Positions 1 to 6,042 of a stretch of 6,826 bases of DNA are shown here, in pieces (the first letter of the stretch is position 1; each line of letters starts with the position of its first letter). The stretch lies in the NCBI GenBank assembly GCA_900543325.1, contig UQQU01000111.1, forward strand, positions 1-6,826, in the 5' to 3' direction. The notes beneath the pieces are model-generated. The model searched no databases. It had not been told where the DNA came from and saw only the letters and a program-made list of their open reading frames with translations. Made by a program: the position numbers and the translations under genes. Source of the stretch: an uncultured Clostridium sp. (GTDB lineage Bacteria > Bacillota > Clostridia > Clostridiales > Clostridiaceae).

Positions 1-25
1 TAATTAAGATAATTTAATCTGACTT

Positions 26-763
26 TTATGGTATAGAATAATTCGCCGTATAACAGTTATTTTCATCAATCATTTCCATTAATCTCTTTACAAATTTATT
101 ATTAGTTTCGTCATCTGCCATTTTAAAGTATGCTGCTAATGTATATAATCCCTGTAAATCACCGTCTATAATTCCATCATTATTTACATAAGCTTCATTA
201 AATGCCAATTTAATGTTAGAAGATAAATCTTTATAATATTTACTCTCTTCATCTTTACCTAAAATGTTAGATATTTCGGCCAATAATTGTGTAGAATATG
301 CAAAATACATTGTGGCAACCTGATTTGCTGTAATTTTAGCTGATAGCATAGGATTTGGACTATCATCTTCATTTACAAGACTTGGAGTTAACCAGTCTCC
401 ATAATGAAATTCCATATTCCATAAATACTTTTCACATTTTTTTGAATTACTATCCACATTGGATTTGCATCTTTCCTCAACATAGCCAATCCACTTTTTC
501 ATCATTTCATAATTATCTTTTAAAAAATCTATATCTTCATATTGTTTATAAAGATGATATGGTATTATAATACAAGCATCTGACCATCCTGCAGCACTTA
601 TATTTCCAAAACCACTACTTAACATATCATCTGATTCTATCCATGGTATAAGCCCTGGAACCTGTCCATTTTCATATTGATCTAATCTCATATTTTGAAG
701 CCATCGCTTCATAAAATTATCTATTTTCATATTAAATATGGCTGTTGGAGGATAATAATTTGG
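26..763 (-). pseudogene. Remnant of a GH78 alpha-L-rhamnosidase, truncated at both ends
   Basis: The translation resembles the helical (alpha/alpha)6 catalytic domain of GH78 rhamnosidases, which release terminal L-rhamnose from glycosides. Counting from the ATG at 730, family-like stretches are FMKRWL (6-11), AGWSDA (47-52, family GWGDA-like), PYHLYKQYED (57-66) and GDWL (111-114). The frame is open upstream of that ATG and still matches the family (PPTAIFNM, as in the usual TA-x-FNMD stretch), reaching a stop at 785-787 inside the GH3 terminator. The ATG at 730 has no ribosome binding site, so it is probably an internal Met. Full GH78 enzymes are roughly 900 residues. Here only about 245 remain: the beta domains and the front of the catalytic domain, with its acidic active-site cluster, are missing, and a TAA at 26-28 ends the frame about where the last third of the domain should begin. 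I infer a nonfunctional deletion remnant. Continuation in another frame beyond position 1 cannot be judged. Confidence 0.8.
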
Positions 764-780
764 CTTTTTTATATATAAAT

Positions 781-818
781 AAAGCTATATTAGTCTAAAT
801 CTAAACTAATATAGCTTT
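781..818 (-). terminator. Hairpin terminator of the GH3 gene
   Basis: Two perfectly complementary 14-nt arms (AAAGCTATATTAGT at 781-794 and its complement at 805-818) flank a 10-nt loop. Read on the minus strand, the hairpin begins 36 nt after the GH3 stop codon and is followed by the T-rich run TTTATTTATATA. The stem is AT-rich, with few G-C pairs. The GH78 remnant begins directly behind it, so that remnant is probably not transcribed efficiently from the GH3 promoter. Confidence 0.75.
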
Positions 819-854
819 TAAGCATTTTACTATAATTATATTAACATATTACCA

Positions 855-3638
855 TTAAAACGGTAATTTACCACTTTCCTTAAATCTAATTACAACTTTA
901 TCTATCTCTAATCCATTTGCTCCGAAGTATAATTTTATATAATGATTTACTCCAAATACAAATCCTAAATCTCTAGTTTCTGTAACCCATCTTCCTTCAG
1001 TGCCCCTAATAGTTATAGTTGTTTTTAACGCATTATCATAATAAACAGATAATGGTAATTGAGCTAATGGTCCTTGTTCTGACTTCATTGTTACCTCAAT
1101 ATCATATAAACCTAATTCATTAAGAGAAATACCAAATACCTCTGAACTTCCCTTTTTATTATTAAATTTACTTCCATCAATAATTACATCATTAGTTTCC
1201 TTATCTGCGTAATAATAAACTACATTCTCAGCTAAAATATCATTATCATCTTGCTTATTAATCTCATCTAATTCTTCTTTACTAATACGCCCTAATTCAT
1301 GAAGCATCGAAGGAGATTTCATTATAAAACTTAAAATATTTTTTGCATTTCTTTGTAAATCACTTCTAGTAATTTCACCAGATTCTAATTTTTCCTTAAC
1401 ATTATCATTCTCTGGATTTAATTCAGAATTAGATACACACATATATATATCATTTTGTGCTGCTACCATAGGTGCTTTATTTTCCCTTGTAGACTTTTCT
1501 CCTTCGTTATTTGCTTCTGCCCACCAATCAGTCATAACTATTCCATCAAATCCCCATTCTTTTCTTAGGATTGTTGTGCATAAATCATAGCTTCCTGCTG
1601 TCCAAATACCATTTACTGGATTATAAGTAGTCATAACAGAACGTGCTTTACCTTCTTTAACGGCAATTTCAAACCCTCTTAAATATATTTCACGTAAAGC
1701 TCTTTCTGATACTATAGAATCAACAAGACGTCTTGATGCCTCTTGATTATTAGCACAGAAATGCTTAATAGTAGGTGCTGCTCCATTTTCTTGCATTCCT
1801 ATTACTTGAGCTGCACTTATTTTACCTGTCACTAATGGATCTTCTGAAACATACTCAAAGTTACGCCCATTTAGTGGATTTCTATGAATATTCATACCTG
1901 GTCCTAAAAGTGAATCTATTTTATTTTTACGAAGCTCTAATCCTGTCATAGTATAAAGTTCTTTTACTAATTCTTCATTAAATGTACATCCTAATGCAGT
2001 TCCATTCGGTAATGAAAATGCCTTAGTTCCACAGTCCATACGTATTCCTGAAGGTCCATCTGCACAACATGCAACTGGTATTCCAAAATTTCTTAATTCA
2101 TCTGTAAGACCACCAAATGCTGCTGCAGTACCAGGTGTTACTTTAGGACTACACATTCCTTCACCACGGAACATATAAATTAAATCATTATCACTTAATT
2201 GTGCAACGAATTCATCTAAAGATACTTTTTTGTCAAACACATCTCCAAGCTTATATCCTTTATTACCTGTATAATTTATTTCTTGTTCACGTTCTGCCTT
2301 CATTCTTAAATATGGATTTATAGTTCTTGTTGGAACATCATCTCTTGAAATTTCATAATTTCCATCTTCATTAATAACTGGCTTAATACGTTCAAATGAA
2401 ACTGTTGGTGCATATGCTTCCTCTAGCTTTTCAATTACAGTAAACTCTTCATGATACTCTCCAGAAGCTATTGCACTTCTAACATCTGAACCAATATAAA
2501 TCTTGTAACATCCCGATTCTAATACATAAGATGACTTATATCCTGTTACTCCACTATCATCATAAGATGCAATATAGTACTTAGGAATTTTCACTGTTGC
2601 TTTTTCACTTTCACCTGAATTAATAACATTTGTTTTTGTAAAACCTACTAGAGATCTTGATGGCTTTCCAAGTTTTCCTTGTGGTGCTTCTATATAAACT
2701 TGTACAACTTCCTTTCCTGCCATTTCTCCTTTATTAATAACATCTGCTTCAACAATAATTTCTTTATCTGTAACTTCTAAAAGCTTTCCTTTAACCTCAA
2801 AATTACTGTAAGATAGTCCGTAACCAAATGGATACATTACCTTATCTTTAGCAAATGATTCGAAATAACGATATCCTACATATATATCTTCCTTATAATA
2901 ATTTCTTTCTTCATCTCCAAAATTTTCAGTTGATGGATAATCCTCAATATTTCTTGCAATAGTATCTGTTAATTTTCCACATGGATTTACCTTACCTGTT
3001 AGTACATCAACAACACCATTACCACCTTCTTGTCCACCTTGCCATACATAAAGAACAGAAGAAGGATTATATTTCTCTACCCATTTCATATCTATAATAT
3101 TACCTACATTTAAGATTACAGCTGTTCTTTTAAATGCCTTACTAACTTTTTCAATCATACTTTCTTCTTCTTCAGTTAAAAGATAACTTCCTGGTTCATT
3201 TTTACTATCTTGATCTTCTCCTGCAGTTCGTCCTATTATAACTAATGCAATATCTGCATCTGAAGCAGCTTTCACTACTGAATCTGAAAGACCCATTTCT
3301 TTTTGAGACCAAGGTACATTTCCCCACCCCTTACCTTCATCATAAGGATTCTCTTCAATCCATTCTTCATATACTTTTAATAGATTTTCATCTAAAGTTA
3401 CATCTTTATATTCTCTTAAAGCATCTAAAATACTAACTACATATCTTGTATTAACAAGACCTCCTGAACCTAATCCACTTTTATAATAATTAAAAGCACT
3501 TCTTCCAAATACAGCTACCTTATCACCATTTCTAAGTGGAAGTGCCTTATCCTCATTTTTTAATAATACACAACTTTCTGCCGCTGCCTGTCTTGCAATA
3601 CTTGCATACTTTTCTAAATCCAATGCATATTTTCCCAT
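855..3638 (-). CDS. GH3 beta-glucosidase, permuted domain order, with extra C-terminal domain
   Basis: A 927-residue glycoside hydrolase family 3 enzyme, most likely a beta-glucosidase releasing terminal glucose with retention. The domain order is reversed, as known for some rumen and clostridial beta-glucosidases such as those of Ruminococcus albus and Butyrivibrio fibrisolvens. First comes the GH3 C-type domain (about 15-280), with AAESCVLLKN near its start and AGEDQD at 139-144, where E141 is the candidate acid/base. Next is an Fn3-like domain (about 290-400, GKEVVQVY), then the GH3 N-type barrel (about 460-780), with DGPSG from D527, KHF at 625-627 and TDWW with presumed nucleophile D704. 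A beta-rich tail of about 125 residues (roughly 800-927) resembles a carbohydrate-binding sandwich, but its family is uncertain. No signal peptide is seen, so the enzyme is presumably cytoplasmic. The ATG at 3638 is chosen because GGAGG lies 5 nt upstream; the longer reading from the TTG at 3653 would run through that site. The gene is divergent from the AraC gene. The natural substrate is unknown, although the adjacent rhamnosidase remnant hints at plant glycosides. Confidence 0.93.
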   Translation of the reverse strand: MGKYALDLEKYASIARQAAAESCVLLKNEDKALPLRNGDKVAVFGRSAFNYYKSGLGSGGLVNTRYVVSILDALREYKDVTLDENLLKVYEEWIEENPYDEGKGWGNVPWSQKEMGLSDSVVKAASDADIALVIIGRTAGEDQDSKNEPGSYLLTEEEESMIEKVSKAFKRTAVILNVGNIIDMKWVEKYNPSSVLYVWQGGQEGGNGVVDVLTGKVNPCGKLTDTIARNIEDYPSTENFGDEERNYYKEDIYVGYRYFESFAKDKVMYPFGYGLSYSNFEVKGKLLEVTDKEIIVEADVINKGEMAGKEVVQVYIEAPQGKLGKPSRSLVGFTKTNVINSGESEKATVKIPKYYIASYDDSGVTGYKSSYVLESGCYKIYIGSDVRSAIASGEYHEEFTVIEKLEEAYAPTVSFERIKPVINEDGNYEISRDDVPTRTINPYLRMKAEREQEINYTGNKGYKLGDVFDKKVSLDEFVAQLSDNDLIYMFRGEGMCSPKVTPGTAAAFGGLTDELRNFGIPVACCADGPSGIRMDCGTKAFSLPNGTALGCTFNEELVKELYTMTGLELRKNKIDSLLGPGMNIHRNPLNGRNFEYVSEDPLVTGKISAAQVIGMQENGAAPTIKHFCANNQEASRRLVDSIVSERALREIYLRGFEIAVKEGKARSVMTTYNPVNGIWTAGSYDLCTTILRKEWGFDGIVMTDWWAEANNEGEKSTRENKAPMVAAQNDIYMCVSNSELNPENDNVKEKLESGEITRSDLQRNAKNILSFIMKSPSMLHELGRISKEELDEINKQDDNDILAENVVYYYADKETNDVIIDGSKFNNKKGSSEVFGISLNELGLYDIEVTMKSEQGPLAQLPLSVYYDNALKTTITIRGTEGRWVTETRDLGFVFGVNHYIKLYFGANGLEIDKVVIRFKESGKLPF

Positions 3639-3643
3639 AATAT

Positions 3644-3648
3644 CCTCC
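3644..3648 (-). promoter_or_regulatory. Ribosome binding site fixing the GH3 start
   Basis: GGAGG on the minus strand, 5 nt before the ATG at 3638. The upstream in-frame TTG (3653) and ATG (3650) have no comparable site of their own, and the codons from ATG 3650 contain this one. This supports the shorter protein starting MGKYALDLEKY. Confidence 0.8.
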
Positions 3649-3696
3649 ATCAAATCTATTATATTAATTAACTTTTACCTATTATCAAATTTCTTG

Positions 3697-3726
3697 ATTA
3701 TATTATTTAATTCACTTTAATTTTAA
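3697..3726 (-). promoter_or_regulatory. Probable promoter of the GH3 gene
   Basis: On the minus strand there is a perfect -10 TATAAT at 3702-3697, preceded at 18 nt by a weak -35 TTAAAA (3726-3721). Transcription would start near 3690 and leave a leader of about 50 nt. The poor -35 fits a promoter needing an activator, and the tandem repeat (3743-3781) lies just upstream. Another TATAAT at 3663-3658 would leave almost no leader and is less likely. Such boxes also arise by chance in AT-rich DNA. Confidence 0.45.
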
Positions 3727-3742
3727 GAAATATTTTCTATTC

Positions 3743-3781
3743 TTTATATCACTTTTCACATTTTTATATCACTTTTCACAT
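3743..3781. repeat. Two tandem 19-bp direct repeats with 20-bp period, candidate AraC-family operator
   Basis: The sequence TTTATATCACTTTTCACAT occurs identically at 3743-3761 and 3763-3781, one base apart, giving a period of 20 bp (two helix turns). AraC-family proteins with two HTH motifs commonly bind direct repeats about two turns apart, and the only regulator in this window is the AraC-type gene that starts 80 bp away. The repeats lie upstream of the candidate GH3 -35 box and cover the -35 region of the regulator's own promoter. That arrangement would suit activation of GH3 together with autoregulation. The repeat identity is seen directly; the role is inferred. Confidence 0.65.
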
Positions 3782-3789
3782 ATGTTTTA

Positions 3790-3798
3790 TGATATAAT
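3790..3798 (+). promoter_or_regulatory. Probable extended -10 promoter of the AraC-family gene
   Basis: TGATATAAT combines the extended -10 TG motif with a perfect TATAAT at 3793-3798. No good -35 box is found 16-18 bp upstream, where the second copy of the tandem repeat sits instead. Transcription would start near 3805, giving a leader of about 55 nt before the ATG at 3861. Confidence 0.55.
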
Positions 3799-3860
3799 GT
3801 AAACAATTAAATTAAACGTTATACAATCTAATTATTTAACTATTCAAAGGAGTATTTAAA

Positions 3861-4628
3861 ATGATAGAATACGATATTCAGTCTGATTTTTGTAATTTAT
3901 TATATAAAAATTTGGAGATGCAAACTATACATCCACCTTATGAGCAGGAGCTTAGAGAATTACACTGTATAGAAAATGGTGACTTAGAACTTTTAGAAAA
4001 AACCATTCCCCAAAGCTATGATGACTCATATAACGCAATTCTTGCTAAAAATCCCATTCGTCACATTAAGAACTTAGGTATTGTTGTAGTTACTCTAGCT
4101 TGTAGAGCTGCAATTAGGGGCGGAATTGATCCTGAAATATCTTTTTCTTTAAGTGATACTTATATTAATAAAATAGAAAGCTTAGATGATTATAATTCTA
4201 TAGAAAAATTAATGCGTCAATCACAATATGAATATGCCAAATTAGTTAATGATTTTAAAAATATATCAAATAAAAGTATTGGTAAAAATCAAAATCTCTA
4301 TATAGAACAATGTAAGAATTATATTTTTTCTCATCTTCATGATAAAATAAAAATTCCTGAAATAGCTACTGAATTATCATTGAATCCTAATTATTTATCA
4401 GTATTATTTAGAAAATATGAAGGAACCTCTATTAAAGAATTTATAATTAATGAGAAAATTAAAGTAGTAAAAAAACTGCTAATACACTCTGACCGTTCTT
4501 ATCTAGAAATTGCTACTTGCATGAGTTTTTCTTCTCAAAGTCATCTTGAAAAGCAATTTAAAAAAATAACTGGCATTACTTTACGTCAATATCGTGAAAA
4601 ATATTATATAGAAAAAATGAGCTGTTAG
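3861..4628 (+). CDS. AraC-family transcriptional regulator
   Basis: A 255-residue regulator. The C-terminal part (about 155-250) is an AraC-type DNA-binding domain with two helix-turn-helix units: the first near 164-190 (IPEIATELSLNPNYLSVLFRK) and the second near 212-236 (YLEIATCMSFSSQSHLEKQFKK), followed by the characteristic TGITLRQYREKY ending. The N-terminal part is not recognisably a sugar-binding cupin. It contains NPIRHIKNLGIVVVTLACRA and GGIDPEISFSLSDTYINKIE, a stretch I associate with a subset of Firmicute AraC regulators whose signal is poorly defined. AAAGGAG at 3846-3852, 8 nt before the ATG, supports the start. It is transcribed divergently from the GH3 gene, so it probably controls that gene (and perhaps itself) through the tandem repeats between them. 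The inducer is unknown. It is a one-gene transcript closed by the hairpin at 4643-4686. Confidence 0.9.
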   Translation: MIEYDIQSDFCNLLYKNLEMQTIHPPYEQELRELHCIENGDLELLEKTIPQSYDDSYNAILAKNPIRHIKNLGIVVVTLACRAAIRGGIDPEISFSLSDTYINKIESLDDYNSIEKLMRQSQYEYAKLVNDFKNISNKSIGKNQNLYIEQCKNYIFSHLHDKIKIPEIATELSLNPNYLSVLFRKYEGTSIKEFIINEKIKVVKKLLIHSDRSYLEIATCMSFSSQSHLEKQFKKITGITLRQYREKYYIEKMSC

Positions 4629-4642
4629 ATTTAATATTACTT

Positions 4643-4686
4643 TATAAAAATGGGCCTCCTAAAATTTTATATGTCCCATTTTTATA
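4643..4686 (+). terminator. Hairpin terminator of the AraC-family gene
   Basis: Perfect 12-nt arms, TATAAAAATGGG (4643-4654) and CCCATTTTTATA (4675-4686), enclose a 20-nt loop and start 14 nt after the stop codon. The 3' arm itself supplies a T-run next to the GGG/CCC clamp. The arms are near-symmetric in A/T, so the structure could work in both directions. It separates the regulator from the sucrose operon. Confidence 0.75.
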
Positions 4687-4988
4687 ATCTATTTAATTTT
4701 AAAGTACATAAAATCCACAAATCCACTACCTTCATAAGTAAAAGATGTTGTTCTCTTTCATATACCCCATCTCCAGGGAATATATTCTCTAGCCATATCT
4801 ATTAACTTTATCTTCTATATGTATAATTTTATCATCTAGCTATAAAAAATTTAGCCTTAATGTTTAGCCAATCTACTGCGTATTTTTAATACATTTTTAA
4901 CTTTTTTAATTATAACTATTATTAAAAGATTAAAATTTTACAGTTCTATAACTATTACTTCTATTAATAAAAATCATAATTAAAATAT
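4687..4988. other. Gene-free AT-rich spacer with a possible decayed coding tail
   Basis: No intact gene is found here. On the minus strand, the stretch from about 4820 down to a stop at 4689-4691 reads like the end of a protein. One frame gives TTSFTYEGSGFVDFMYFKIK before the stop; it is blocked upstream by a TGA at 4758-4760. A neighbouring frame gives NIFPGDGVYE just beyond that point. Joined by one frameshift, the two would make a plausible beta-rich C-terminus of a carbohydrate-active or binding protein, but I cannot name the family. The codons lie in an otherwise very AT-rich spacer and are relatively GC-richer. From 4823 to 4988 I see only AT-rich sequence with short imperfect repeats. 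Confidence 0.3.
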
Positions 4989-5016
4989 TATATATGTCAA
5001 TCGCTTGACATATATA
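4989..5016. promoter_or_regulatory. Perfect palindrome over the -35 box, candidate repressor operator
   Basis: The arms TATATATGTCAA (4989-5000) and TTGACATATATA (5005-5016) are exact reverse complements around the 4-nt centre TCGC. The core CAATCGCTTG has a central CG flanked by AA-N and N-TT, as in many LacI/GalR-family operators. The right arm contains the -35 TTGACA of the fructokinase promoter, so a bound protein would block RNA polymerase. A sucrose-responsive repressor is the natural candidate, but none is encoded in this window. The palindrome is followed by six T residues (5017-5022), so a weak terminator or attenuator hairpin is a second reading. Confidence 0.65.
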
Positions 5017-5033
5017 TTTTTTGTATTTATACT
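5005..5033 (+). promoter_or_regulatory. Sigma-A promoter of the fructokinase-sucrose phosphorylase operon
   Basis: A perfect -35 TTGACA (5005-5010), exactly 17 bp, then -10 TATACT (5028-5033, five of six consensus bases). Transcription would start near 5040, about 24 nt before the fructokinase ATG. The strong promoter combined with the overlapping palindrome fits a gene set that is repressed until its sugar is present. Confidence 0.8.
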
Positions 5034-5053
5034 CTAGTTATAGAAAACGATTT

Positions 5054-5058
5054 GGAGG
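5054..5058 (+). promoter_or_regulatory. Ribosome binding site fixing the fructokinase start
   Basis: GGAGG ends 5 nt before the ATG at 5064. An in-frame TTG at 5052 would overlap this site and has none of its own, so translation most likely begins MFNFSN rather than four residues earlier. Confidence 0.8.
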
Positions 5059-5063
5059 TAATA

Positions 5064-6020
5064 ATGTTTAATTTTAGTAATACTATACAATTCCATGATA
5101 AAACTAATGATGTATTTACAATTGGTGAATTATTAGTAGATATGATTTCTGATGATTATGATACTAGTTTTAATTGTAATAAATACTCAAGATTTTTTGG
5201 TGGTTCACCAGCAAATATAACTATGAATATTAAAAAACTTGGCGGTAATCCAGTTATAACTTCATGTGTAGGAAATGATGGATTAGGTGATTTTTTAATT
5301 AATCACCTAAAGAAAAATAATATTAATACTGAATTAATTAATAGAGTTAATAACTCAACAAGTATGGTTCTTGTAACTAAAAGTAAGGAAACTCCACTAC
5401 CTATTTTCTATCGTGGTGCAGATTACAATTTAGAATATAATTCTCAAATAGATTCAACATTAAAAAATAGTAAAATAGTTCATTTTTCTTGCTGGCCCAT
5501 TTCTCAAGCAAAATCAAGAAAAATGATTGAAAAGGTTATTGAAGAAGCTAGAAAAAATGATGTTCTTATAGGATTTGATCCTAACTATCATGAAATGATT
5601 TGGGAAGAAGGACATGACGGAATAGAATATATAAAAAGCCTTATAGGTAAAGTAGATATAATAAAACCTTCAGAAGTTGATGCAGAAAGAATTTTTGGCC
5701 CGGATACTCCTGAAAATCATGTGGACAAGTTCATTCAATGTGGTGCAAAACTAGTAATAATGACTTTAGGAAAAGATGGTGCAATAGTTTCTGATGGTAA
5801 TGAAACTATTAAATTTGAAACTTTAGCTACAGAGGTTGTAGATACAACTGGAGCTGGGGATGCTTTCTGGGGTGGATTCTATACAGCACTAACTAGTAAT
5901 TACCCTTTAAAAGAAGCATTAAATATTGGTTTTGCAACAAGTGCCTTCAAATTAAGACATGTAGGTGCTATTGCAGAATTACCTTCAATAAAAGAACTAA
6001 AAACACTTTATAATATATAG
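5064..6020 (+). CDS. scrK: Fructokinase, PfkB/ribokinase family
   Basis: A 318-residue sugar kinase that presumably phosphorylates fructose with ATP to fructose 6-phosphate in the cytoplasm. Family features in order: GELLVDM (21-27) on the first strand; FFGGSPANI (44-52), the glycine-rich first PfkB signature region; YRGADYNL, typical of fructokinases; and DTTGAGDAFWGG from residue 260, the second PfkB signature, holding the catalytic base D266 and the anion-hole glycines. The length is normal for the family. It is the first gene behind the promoter at 5005-5033, and its stop lies 22 nt before the sucrose phosphorylase start, so the two are co-transcribed. That partner releases free fructose, which supports the substrate. 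Membership in the PfkB family is clear; fructose specificity rests on the motif and context. The symbol follows clostridial sucrose-operon usage. Confidence 0.9.
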   Translation: MFNFSNTIQFHDKTNDVFTIGELLVDMISDDYDTSFNCNKYSRFFGGSPANITMNIKKLGGNPVITSCVGNDGLGDFLINHLKKNNINTELINRVNNSTSMVLVTKSKETPLPIFYRGADYNLEYNSQIDSTLKNSKIVHFSCWPISQAKSRKMIEKVIEEARKNDVLIGFDPNYHEMIWEEGHDGIEYIKSLIGKVDIIKPSEVDAERIFGPDTPENHVDKFIQCGAKLVIMTLGKDGAIVSDGNETIKFETLATEVVDTTGAGDAFWGGFYTALTSNYPLKEALNIGFATSAFKLRHVGAIAELPSIKELKTLYNI

Positions 6021-6042
6021 TTAATTAAGAGGAGATAGAAAA

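Noticed and set aside
355..570. Plus-strand open frame of 71 codons
   Set aside because: It lies antisense within the GH78 remnant, has no ribosome binding site and its composition is that of a shadow frame.
3245..3436. Plus-strand open frame of 63 codons
   Set aside because: It is antisense to the well-supported GH3 coding sequence and shows no recognisable motif.
3658..3663. Second TATAAT box on the minus strand before the GH3 gene
   Set aside because: It would place the transcription start at or inside the ribosome binding site, leaving no leader.
3797..3812. cre-like sequence ATGTAAACAATTAAAT near the AraC gene start of transcription
   Set aside because: The central CG required in catabolite-responsive elements is changed to CA and an outer C is also missing, so chance in AT-rich DNA is a better explanation.
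4911..4957. Two copies of the 11-mer TATAACTATTA
   Set aside because: Short, low-complexity and irregularly placed; expected by chance in such AT-rich spacer.
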